Assembly: GCA_963281255.1 (NCBI GenBank)
Contig: OY725488.1
Span: forward strand, 8,591,524-8,655,523
Reading direction: 5' to 3'
DNA length: 64,000 bases
DNA from: Aphrocallistes beatrix
Taxonomy: Eukaryota > Porifera > Hexactinellida > Sceptrulophora > Aphrocallistidae
The translations under genes and the position numbers were made by a program. How positions within the stretch are numbered: position 1 is the stretch's first letter; the number at the start of each line of letters is the position of its first letter. Positions 1-12,100 of this stretch are shown piece by piece. A model generated the notes under the pieces. It saw nothing but the letters and a program-made list of their open reading frames with translations, was not told the DNA's origin and did not search any database.

Positions 1-2298
1 AGAGTCCTTCCTTCTGTGACACGGAAGAGCGTGTCAATGATCTGGAGAGCCGTTTCATGGTCGAGAGAACTGGTGCACTCATCAGCTACCAGCACACTCA
101 CATCAGCTAGGATAGCCTGGGCTATGGCCAGCCGTTGTCTCTGTCCTCCGCTCATATTGTTCCCATACTTGTGCAGCAGACTGTCATACTCGAGCGGGAG
201 GGAAATGACCCAAGGGTGCAGAGAAACTGACTCGCACGCGTTCACCACGTCCTGGTTGCTGGCGCCAAGATTCGCGATCTTAAGGTTGTCATTAATCGTC
301 AGATTAAACGCATGGTTGAACTGGTCGACTACTCCGTAGAGTCCGCTGCTCCTAGGCTTGAAGTCGTAGGCGCCATCGTGGATCAGAAGGTTGCCTCGGG
401 TCGGATTGAGAAACCCCAGAATAATGTTGAGGATGCTAGATTTACCGGAGCCACTTGCTCCCACAATAGCAACCCTCTGACCGTATGGAATGTTCAAGTT
501 AATATCAAAGAGAGACCAAATGCCGAATCCGTGGAACCTAGAGAGGTACACTCCGTCCAGTTCAATGCTGGGTCGGAATTCCTTTACAGAATTAAGAGAT
601 GATTGACTCTTCGATAAATCTTTTTTCTCTGGCCTCTTTGAGTTCAGTTTTTCAAAGCTCACAAGATTCGAGTAAGCTCCTGCCCCCTTACTCACCAGAT
701 CATACATGCTCACGAGCTCTCGCGGGCTCCTCACAATCCTGAAAAAGATTATTAGAGCTGCAAGAGACTTTTCAAAGCTGAAATCAAAGTGCACGATCAG
801 GAACGCTGGAATGGTGAATGACAGTATCATGAATATAGCGTTGACTTGGGATATGACGTAGGTGTAGATCCTCGATATAGAATAATTCCACCACAAAATA
901 GAAGTATAGTTAGAATATCTCATTTTCTCTTTGATGGATCGCAGCCAGTAGTTTTTAAGACTGTAATGCCAAGTTTCATAAAACCCGTCAAACATATCCT
1001 GAATACGATGTGTCAGGGCAGAAAGCAGTGCGGACTGCTTCGCTTGGCTCTTCCGTAAGAAGAAACTAATAGAGGACCCCATGATGTAGATGATAACGTA
1101 AGAGAGAATGAAGAACAGAATGTAGGTATAATGGATGAAAATTCCAACCAACGTCCCTCCAAACAAAAGGAAAATGAAACGCCCCAGGAACACAAACACG
1201 GTACTGATCACCTGCTCAATGGTGTCTATGTCCTCTCCGTAGAGGTGGATCAGTTTAGCGCTTGAAAATCCTTGGGAGTGGCTAGCGTCCATGCTATGCA
1301 GGGAAGAGAATACGGCTCTGCGATGCTTGCTTCCGTAACTGGTGGCCATGTAGCTCAATAGGAGGTTGATTATCACATCAGTCAACACCAGACCGAAGTT
1401 AATGCCAATTAGAATACTACAAGCGATTATTAGCGGTTTCTGAGATTCAAAGTTGTACACTAGAGAAGTGCTTGTCAGATTGGACATGTTTCTGTTGGGG
1501 AGAGTAGGAAGAGCTATTAAGTAGGTAATGGTAGCTTCCGTCAAAGCAGAATATACGAATGCTCCAATATCTATCCCAATGAAGACAACTGTAGCTGGGA
1601 ACAGCAGGTAATGGCTACAGAGTAGCTGTAGGATTAGTTTAACAAGGAACTTGATGGCTCCATAGGATTTGGAAGTCTCACAGGTTTGGTTCTTCAGATA
1701 AGAACGCCATAGCGTACAATGCTGAGACAGATTGTGACCAGAAAATTTCAAATTCTGCGCAGAGCTAGCGCTATAGTACCTCTTCAGCAAGTTCTTAATA
1801 CCACGTGATCCGTATGTCCTATGAACATAATTCATGAAAGTAAATCCAACTGCATCGTAAAGCGCCAGCTCTTTCTCCCCCTCAGGAGGGTGGAGGTAGC
1901 CGCATAGATCGATGCTAGTCTCCTGAGAGAACAGTGCTTGCAGAGTTTCTATCTTGAAATAAGATTCCTCGCCAATCTCAGTACACACGTGGTTATAAAT
2001 CATTAGGAACAGTCCTTCGACAAATAAGTTGTCAAAAGATGCCAGAGGGAAAAACCGTCGCAGGTCGCAAAGAAATATAGATCTGAAGTAGTCTTCAGGA
2101 TTAGTGCCCTGCTTCGCATAGTTCACAAACACTCGGGTGGAAAACGTGTCTTTGTTGCTGGTTTCGATATTTGGGAATTTGAGGATATTTTGGAAAGTGT
2201 ATCTGAAGACGAAATCTTTTCGATCCAACTCCATCTTCTCCAACTTGCTTCTGTTAGCGTCGTTAAGATCAAAATCCATTGAAAGAGAATCGACCATC
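1..2298 (-). CDS. ABC half-transporter, partial at the window edge, intronless over 766 codons
   Basis: Reading leftward from an ATG at 2298, one frame stays open to position 1. Residues 1 to about 230 are soluble. About six hydrophobic segments follow (residues ~230-540), then an ATP-binding domain with Walker A GASGSGKSS (~465), the signature NMSGGQRQR (~155) and Walker B VLVADE followed by C-T-S-S-L-D. The type is a type-I exporter half-molecule of one TMD plus one NBD; substrate and membrane are unknown. The N-terminal domain is not a usual part of ABC exporters. Its segment FVEGLFLMIYNH and a later YVHRTYGSRGIKNLL recall the helices after the active site of gluzincin (peptidase-MA-like) metallopeptidases, but I see no HExxH, so this is a weak inference. 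A stop lies in frame four codons before the ATG, supporting that start unless an unseen intron precedes it. It lies 172 bp beyond the last ADGRV1 exon on the same strand. The C-terminus is outside the window. Confidence 0.85.
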
Positions 2299-2469
2299 GC
2301 GTAAAATTAAAGAATTACTTTACCTTTTAAAATTTTGAATTTGATTTATACTTAAACTAATTGAATGGAACAGAAAGCATTGAGTATATCGCTTCATAAC
2401 GAAATATTAATTAAATAGGCTATAGGAACGAGAGCTAAATGTGAATGCACCAGATTGAGAGTTACATAC

Positions 2470-3110
2470 CTGGTGTTACTGGCTGACCATTGATAGAAGA
2501 TAGAAGGAGTATTGCTAGTCTGCTGAGCTGAGTCGTAACTATTCGCGACTACAAGATATAGTATGTTGTTGTTGTTGCTGACGAAAGTGAGCGCCTGTGT
2601 AGCTCCACGAGTTGCCAGCTGCTGTAGAGACTGATCGTTGAATAGCCCTAGAGAGGCGTCCCATTCAAGCAGCACACTGTTCGTATCGGTATTCCCTGTG
2701 TCGTCTGAGAAGATGCTAGCGAACAGGTAGAGCTGTCCTCCTGTCGAGAATGAATGCAGGTGTGAGCTCCTTGGGCGGGGAATAGACTGCAGGAGGGAGT
2801 AGGAAGAAGAGGTAGAGTTATATATGAACACCTCAATTGAAGAGTCGTAAGAAGATACTGCTAGGTAGTGGCTGTTATTCCAAGCGAAGCTATGCCACGA
2901 GGTAGCCTACATTAAGAGAACTCATCAGTCATGCCAAATCGATTTCATAAAGTGTATAATAATTGCAATCACGTACCATGAGAATAACAAAGGTTTGCAT
3001 CTCATCGTAGATTCCTATCCACCTGTATAGTCTCGAGGTTGAGCCGTACGCTGAAATAGCATACTGCTCACCGTCCCTAACGAATGACAGCCATTCAGAA
3101 GCAGGAAACA
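2470..3110 (-). other. EAR (epilepsy-associated/EPTP) repeats of the ADGRV1-like protein
   Basis: The end of exon 21 and all of exon 22 leave the Calx-beta pattern and give short beta-rich units with [21 protein letters not shown] and [12 protein letters not shown] cores, each followed by a basic or aromatic Y-x-W-type strand. This is the EAR pattern of LGI proteins and ADGRV1, where seven units form a propeller. About four units are visible before the exon stops at 2470, so the propeller is unfinished. Human ADGRV1 carries its EAR block at a comparable depth from the N-terminus, which supports orthology. Confidence 0.75.
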
Positions 3111-6100
3111 GCTGCTGAGTTGTAGAGAGGGTGTATTGATCTCCCATCGAGTTGGAAATAGCGGAAGCGGCTGAAACCTGGAAATCCACGGTGACCTCTC
3201 TATTCAGTCCATCACTCCTCTCAATCACAACCTGAAGCAGTCCGTCATCTTCCTCGACTAGTGCTTTCCTGAAATCTCTCTCACCATTTCGTTGCAATAG
3301 ATACACCTCAAACCGCCCATAAGGATTGTCATTTTCGCTCACGTACACTTGTATAGTGGTCCTGTTCACTATCATTGTCCCCTCAGGTGATAAAGGAGGC
3401 AGTATTTCGACTGTGTGCTGCTCTACTAGCTCACCGATGCCATCCGATACTACGTCTAATCGGAGGCCGGCACTCGTCTGTCCATTCTGAAACACCACCT
3501 GACCCACAGGAGGGGACAAGTCGGCGGGGAGGGTAGCCGGCAGCACTCGGTATTGCAGGAAAACCTCTCCGAGAGTGGAGAAGCTCCTCTGGATAGGAAT
3601 CTGTATGCTGGTCCCTTCCCTCACAAAGGGAGGGAGGGTGAAAGTTGGATCGATGGTGAAGATGCCTCGCCCCAGATCAGACCCGAGGATAATGATTGTC
3701 AGGGTGGAGTTCTCCCCGCGAACAACGCCTGCGGGCGCCTCTTGAGTAATTCCGATTGGAATAACCTCACGGCTCTCCGGAGAGAGATCGTCAACGATCT
3801 CCACTTCAAATGTTCTCACCCCGAGTTCGCCCACTGCCCAAAAAAACTCCTTTGATTCGAAGAGATAGTCGCTATCCCTGGTGGCAATTGGCAAACTGCT
3901 CTGAAAGCTTGTTAGTTCGATCCGACAACTCGCCGGTCCAAAGTTTCCACTTGTTCGCTCCACTGAAACATTGAATTTCCCCGCGCTTTCTAACACCTCA
4001 AGGCTACCAACAAAGAATTGTAGATATCCTTGTGGAGCATCATTCGGGGGAATATATATTTCTGCGCGAATATTCACACCCAAAGTGGGAGGTTTGATGG
4101 CTGCGGGCTCAAATGGAGGAGGATTGAGTAATTCTATGCTGACCAGTCTCAAGATGAACACCTCTCCAAACTCTGGCACAATGTCATCAACAACAGTGAG
4201 AGCTAGTGTGAGTGAGGCTACCCCGTCCGGGATGAGGAGATACTGCACCCCGGACACTATATCAGACTCAGAGGCGAGAGCTCGCTGCTGGGGACCAAAC
4301 TCTGTGTTCAGGGCAGTTAGGTTGCCCACTTCTGAAATGTAGGAGAGACGGAGGTCACCGATTGTACCGAATTTTCTCGAAATGAGAATGCTGGATGCTA
4401 CCTCTTCTTGCTGCGAATACACGACCTGGCTAGACGTGAGCTCCACGACTCCGTGAGGCATGTCGGACTCGGCTAGGGTTACAACCGCAGTTAGGAGGGA
4501 GGTGTCAGGATCAAGAATAGCTCCCCCGGTCTGTGCGATATCAACAGACCGCACTCCTGTGATGGCGAGGCTGAAGATCAGTGGCGTCTCTGCGAGAGTG
4601 TCGTTGCGAGGGACGAGTTCTATGAATGCGTATGCTAGTCCGTCTTGAAAAAGAGCTGAGCCGTTAGTGCTAGCAAATTCCTCTTCGCTTCTGTTGCCAG
4701 TCAGGACCCATGTGACTCTAGCTTGCCCCGCAGCTCCAACCTTACGGATGATCCTGATGAAGTTGACGCGGCCTTCTTCGACCACTGAGCTCATCGATTC
4801 GTTAGGAAAGCTAATGATGCCTCCTCCATTGTCGTTAGCGTCTATCCGAATCGTGACGACGGATCCCACACCTTGAATTATTTCTGCCCCACCCATGGGA
4901 TCATCCAGCTGAATTATGATAGTTTCATCGCCTTCAGCTAAAGAAGATGGAGAATTTAATTGTGTGTAGTAATACGATACTATAGGTAACAGTGAAATAT
5001 ATTAAATTACCAATATTATCCTCTACTATCAGGAAAGAAAAGGGCTTCTGAGTCTCTTCCGGATTGAAAACGAAGGTAGCCTCCGCCAGTCCGAAGTCCT
5101 CCACTGACGTAGCAGTGCCTACCAGGCTGTAGTGGACAGACACGATCCCATGCACTCCCCCGTCCCTGTAGATGGTCCCTGTGATCAGGTCTGTGAAGTT
5201 CTCCGGGATTACGAGGGTTTGGATGCCGCCCGAAAGAGACACTCGAAACAATCCGTTCGGGAAATCAGATCTGGCAATCTCAACCCTCGTCTCCACCAGA
5301 CTCCCAAACGTGGGAATGTTCACTGGGTTGGATACTGAGATGTTGAGGAGCGAGAGGCTGGTGAGAGTAATCCCGAACCATTCTCCGAACTCCGGGACTG
5401 TGTCAGCGAGGATCGTTACCTATAAATGATGAGTATTGTTGTTTGATTAATTAATTGGAAAATGCTACAATTGCAGATAAGACTGAAGTTTGATGCAGGA
5501 GAGTGAGAAATGTTAATTTCAGATTTAGGAAGACAAACAAACAAACAAATACCTAGGACATCAGAAAACCAATTAATTCTCAAACTTACAATACATAGAT
5601 GTTGCATTGGCAGCAGAGTAATTAATAACCTACCAACTATTCCTCCATTCAGTACAAAGTATGGACTACAGGTGGTGGTTTCAGTAAAAAAAAAATTGTC
5701 CTTAGCGTTATTAGTGAATTCTATAAGTATGGCGAACAATTACTACACATAGTACGATAAAACATTAAAATAATTGTTGTTTGTATCCAATATTATGTTT
5801 CAAATATGTTGGACATTGTATAGATAGAAATACGTACAATAAATCCATAGCGTATATTTATCGAAGTTGAGACGAATCACCATTACACAATGGTATTAGA
5901 ATTTACATAGAGTACTACTATTGGTGTGTATCAAAATACCTATGTTGTTATTTACTAGTGAAGTAGAGAAAGATGGGGATACTAGAAAAGATCAAAGAAA
6001 TCGAGCAGGAAATAGCTCGAACACAGAAGAATAAAGCCACTGAATATCACCTCGGACTCCTGAAAGCGAAACTCGCTAAGTATCGAGCCCAGCTGTTAGA

Positions 6101-9100
6101 ACCTCCGCCCGGGAAGGGAGCGAGCAAGGGAGAGGGATTCGATGTGATGAAGTCCGGGGATGCTCGAGTAGCTTTGATTGGGTTCCCTTCTGTCGGCAAG
6201 AGTACGCTACTCAGTATGGTCACACAGACCAGCAGCGAGTCTGCGTCCTATGAGTTCACCACACTGACATGCATTCCTGGAGTGATCAGGTGAGCAACCG
6301 AGAAGGAGAAATGTACTGTATGTATGTATGTACCAGGGTATTATACAGCCCTCCAGAGATATGCTCCTAATCTCAACCCCATAAATTTTCATACGTCTAA
6401 ATTGATAAATGTCATTATAATATAGGATAAATTGGGTATTATTCTGGATTTTCACGCTCCTAAACACTTTGAGGCTTAAAATCATACGCCTAAAGGAGCG
6501 TCTCGCGCTCCAAGATAATACCTTGGTATGTACGTATGCCCTAGTCCTACCTATCCTATCCTACCTGCCTGTATCAGGCAAATGGAGGATGATAGAAGTT
6601 CGGAAACTGAGCCTCGGCCGTAACTTCAGAGGAACCTTGACTGACTGAAGTTAAGGAATATTGAGGACGAAATACTTTGAAATCAGTTTCAAATTTTCAG
6701 GTATAAAGAAGCTAACATCCAGCTTTTGGATCTCCCTGGTATCATAGAGGGAGCTGCGCAGGGAAAGGGGCGAGGGAGACAAGTGATAGCAGTCGCAAGG
6801 ACAGCCGATCTGGTCGTAATGATGTTGGATGCTGGAAAGGGAGAGATTCAGAAAGAACTGCTGACTAACGAGTTGGAGCAGGTGGGAATAAGACTGAACA
6901 AGATCCCACCTAATATCTACTTCAAGAGGAAGAAGGCAGGAGGACTCGGTTTCACGGCCACTTGTCCCCTGACACATCTCAACGAGAAGTTGGTTGGCAT
7001 GATACTGCACGAGTACAAGATATTCAATGCAGAGGTATTACTACTTATTCTCTCCTCTGGTAGGCGAAAAGAGTGGATCATACGTAATTACAAAAAGTAT
7101 TCGAGGCTGCGTACAGCCACTAATTTATGAATATAATCTAGTGGGGAACTCGGAGTTGTTTTATCAGAGGTTTGTTCAGTAATTACTTAACGGAGATTTT
7201 AGGAAGGTATTTGCCTCCCTAGAAATATGAAAATATTTCAATTATTGAATGAATGAATGAATTCCAGAGAATAAAGTCCCGACACAAAAAGCTTGATAAA
7301 ATTACAATTAATTACGTTCTTAGCATATTTGTAATTGTTTTAAATAATTGAAGCACACTAAAGACACTAAAAATGTCTTATTATGATTACTACTCAAATT
7401 CTTATAAACGATAAACATTCTATGTTGTATTGAAACTGATTTTGGCTTCTGAGTTTAATTTGTTGATGTGTCATAGACAAATTGGGTTTCTCCTCCACCA
7501 TGCTGTTACATGTGTTACAGTTAAAACGTCAAATCAGATAACTTATTATGTAAAATACCTGAAAATTTCAGGCATTGTCATAATAACTGAAAGTTTTAAC
7601 TGTAACATATATATACGTATGGTAGTATGTTACAGTTAAAACATCAAATCAGTTATTATGTAAAATGCCTTTGGAAAATTTCAGTTAGTATTTATAATAA
7701 CTGAAAATTTCAGGCATTTTCCATCAGTTATTATGCTTATTGCCTGAAATTTTCAGGTATTTTACATAATAAGATTTGACGTTTAACTGTAACATATACA
7801 CCGGGATATGATATGGGTACATTTACGTACTAGGTTTTGGTGAGAGATGACTGTACAGCGGATGACCTAATCGATGTCATTCAGGGCAACCGAGTGTACA
7901 TGAAATGTCTCTATGTCTTCAACAAGATCGACACGATATGCTTAGAGGATGTGGACAAACTGGCTAGACAGCAGGACAGCGTGGTGATCAGCTGCGGACT
8001 AAGTCTCAACTTGGACTATTTCCTGGAGGAGCTCTGGGAGAAGTTGGTCCTAATGCGAATATACACGAAGAAGCGTGGTCAACCACCAGACTTCACTGAC
8101 CCGCTTATTCTGAGAAGTGGCGCGACAGTGGAGCATGTGTGCCACTCGATACACAGGAGTCTAGTGGACACTTTCAGATACGCACTCGTTTGGGGTACCT
8201 CTACCAAGTACAGCCCGCAACGGGTAGGGAAGTCACATGTGGTCAGTGATGAGGACGTTATGCAGATTATCAAGAAGTGAGAATGTTGAGGTTAATACCA
8301 CAATTGTGTCTGCAAAGGAATTGTTAACAAATAATGGTGATGCTGATATAATAAATTAGAAATGCCCATAGACAGGATGGTGGCGCATCTCTAGAAGAAC
8401 ACGAGTAGGTATACGCACTAAGTTATAACGATATCGTAAAATATTCGAAGTAGGAAATTCATATTTTCCTTAGCAAAATACCCTAATAGTAGGTGGGGAA
8501 TCGCGCTTGACATCCCGAATATGACGAGCATCAGCCAATTAGGTTTCGCAGGATCGCGCGTATGAACAGGACGTAGTAGTAGGTACCATGATGAGCCAGG
8601 TTTTTAATACTCTGTGGAGCATACTTATAGGAGCTGTGTTCAGCTTGAGTTTTCATTTTTCAAATGTTTTACTTTTCTTATCTTAATATAATCGGAAATT
8701 GTTAAGTTACCAAATCAATAATACAAGCGCGCTTCGCTTGCTTGCGCTGCGCGGCTTGCAGACACTGCGTGTCTGCAGATTTACCCAGTGGGCGCTTGCG
8801 GATATTAGAGAAACAATACGTCGCATTCTTGTTTTATACTAATTACGCTGGATTGTCATTTGTCTACGGTTACATTAATGAAATCAGAATTGTAGCAGAA
8901 ATTTTGTTTCTTGATAAATATAATTTACTTCGTATTAAGTCTTTTAAGTCAACTATCCTGAATGTAAGCCCAATTTGAATACACGAAGTTCACATTGCTT
9001 AAGATTATTATACTAAAATAATCAATTCCAGTCCATGCCGTTAAAAGTTATTGTATGATCGAATTGATTGATCGTAGCATATAACACACTTTAATTGTTG

Positions 9101-12100
9101 TTAACAATCAAATTATAGACTCAAAATAGCAGTATTCAATCATTTATATGAAATGGAATCGCGTGTGAATGGCATTATAAAAGGCTGATAATTGATTGGT
9201 TCACATAAACCAATGAATTTCAATCACGAATAGTTTGATTGTATGCATAAGTCACTACTATTTTATTCCAAATGTATTTACATTATAAAATAATCGAATT
9301 TGATTGGTCAGCACATTTTGTCACCTATCTCGGCGAGGTGTGAACATTTCGCTTAGATCTTCGAACTTAAACCTAGATTCATCATTTGATACCTACATGC
9401 CAATTTTCGTATTTCTACGACTTGCCAATTCTTCAATCAATTCGGACAAACAAACAAAAAAAAAAAAAAAAAATCCTGGAGTTTTAATATATAAGATAAA
9501 CGTAAGTTCATATTGGAGTGTCTGTACTGAGAGAGATTCTGTTCTGTTGAACTATTACATACATAACTTCACATTGTCACTTTTGTTATACTTATTTAAA
9601 ATCAAATACTGATTAAGAAATTAGGGTACAAAACTTCTATACTACATATCATATACTGTTTGATTTGAAAAATCCATCTAATCCATCGAACTAAGACTAA
9701 TGGAAGCTACTAAGTCTGAAAATAATGAGGAGAAACTTTCAGGAGCTAAGGCGGTTATCAGAGAAGCAATAGAAGGAGCTAGGGAACGATTGAGGGTAGC
9801 AAGCAATGAGATATGGATGAACCCAGAGACCTTGATGGAAGAAGTGAAGGCACACGCTGTCCTGACACATTTCCTGGAGAAAGAAGGCTTGGCAGTGGAG
9901 AAGTCATTCGTGCTGGAGACTGCTTTCAGAGCGACCTTCTCTACCCCGTCCAGTCAGAACGACCCGACTGCCATCAACGCGTGTGTGATTTGTGAGTATG
10001 ACGCCTTGCCGAGTATAGGCCACGCATGCGGACACAACCTGATAGCAGAATCGGGTCTAGCTGCAGCGATAGGCATCAAAGCTGTCATGGAGAGTAACCC
10101 TGACCTCAAACTCAAGCTCACTGTCATGGGTAAGTTTCCATTAAATGTGTACTTAATTCGATCAAGTTTCAATAGTTGAATTGGAATAATAGTTTTTATA
10201 AAATTTCATAAAGGTACTCCAGGCGAGGAATGTGGCGGTGGTGGGAAAATCCATCTGATCAGAGCGGGAGCATTCAAGAACATCGATTTTGCAATGATGG
10301 TGCACCCGTGCGCTTCAAATATACTCTATCCGAACGTAATCAGTTTTGAGAGGTGGGAAGTTAAGTACAGAGGGAAAGCAGCACATGCAGCTGCCTTTCC
10401 CTGGGAAGGAGTCAATGCGCTGGACGCAGCAGTCAACGCATACACTGCTGTGTCACACATGCGACAGCAACTCAAACCTAGCTGGAGAGTTCATGGAATC
10501 ATCACAGATGGCGGAGTGAAAGCGAATATTATTCCAGAATCTTCTCAGCTCAGTTACATGCTACGTGCACCGACTGACAAACAGCTAGAGGAACTAAAGG
10601 GGAAGGTGAGAGGATGTTTTGAGGTGAGGGTTAGATTCAGAGAATTATCTAGGCGTGAGACACTCCTTTAGGCGTATGGTTTTAAGCTCAATCGTGTTTA
10701 GGAGCGCGAAATTTTGAAATATCCTCCTATACCTGTTTTTCTATCGATTTGGGCAATGAATATTTTGTGGGATTCAGATTAGGAGTGTGTTTCGAGCTGT
10801 ATAATACCCTGATTAGATTCAGTATTGGATAAGACCAACGCAGTGATTCCTAGCAGGCAACAACTTTAATTTACTTAAATAGTTCATCCATACAGTTAGT
10901 GCTGTATCTGTAGAGTTAAAACTAAGTATGCCATAATAATATAAAGATTGAAGGTGCTTGTTGAGATATACCCACGGATGCAATGCTGAGTTTCATCCAT
11001 ATGCGTCATAATCCATACATTATCAAAAAATGTCCACTCTAGTAGATCAACGTTCTAGTTCGCTGTTTGCCATTAGCTCTAGTTACATCAAACAGGTTGG
11101 GTGAAGCAGCTCACAGCCCCCAGGATTCGGTTCTTATGATCTACAGAGTATACTGCATGTGTATATATACAAGCAGTTACTCCGCTTATTTGAAACACCG
11201 GTTAGGTCGGAAAACCACTTAATTGGGTCAAATGTCTAGGAACGGAATAGTTCCCATCCATAGACGCTAATAAAAAATGGCATCAGTTAATTGGGAACGA
11301 TGCTTAATTGTATCCCAATTAAGCGGAGTTACTGGATATATACTTTGTAATAGGCTGCAGCAACAGCGACTGGTTGCACAGTAGAAATAGATTCTAGTGG
11401 ATATTTGCCATATAGCAACATGAGGACGAATTGCATTATGTCAGAGTTGTACAGGAAGAATGCGCGGGAGTTGGGAATGGAGCATCAAGATAGGAATGCA
11501 GACAAGGATACATGTAGCTTCTCTACAGATATGGGAAATGTGTCCTACCAAGTGCCTAGTATACACCCTTCATATGCTATTAAGACGGAGTTCTCGAACC
11601 ATTCCACAGAATTCACAGTCGCCTCAAATACAGCAGAAGCACACGAGTCAACTCTCAAAGCAGCTATCTCCATGGCGGGCACAGCGATAGACATCGTATA
11701 CACAAAGGGAATGCTGGAGAGAATGAAGCAGGAGTTTATGAATGCAGAAGATACCGCATAGAAGTACCTAGTATAGTCGGCATATATAGAGTTACATGTA
11801 TATATATTGTGGTAAATTGTGTGTGGTATTATAAGTACAAAAAACTCGGAATAGTCCCTTAGTCAGCTGAATGCCTTCAAAAGATAACTAATCATAATAT
11901 TGACCAAAATTAGGATTATCAATCGATATATCAAAGTCAAGGCATATCGACCGATATCTTCAAAATCAAGACGTATCAGCCGATAGCCCTCGTAAATGAT
12001 TGGAGAGAAAACTGAACCATTGACTCAGCCCAACCCTACTACACAACATATAGATATTTCTCACCTTCCACATTTTAAATTACACTTCTAAGCTTCTAAA

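Noticed and set aside
2394..2470. A four-codon terminal ADGRV1 exon after a 50-bp intron
   Set aside because: AG at 2420 with a stop soon after is possible in phase, but it would cut the EAR propeller and no poly-A signal is evident, so it is kept only as an alternative.
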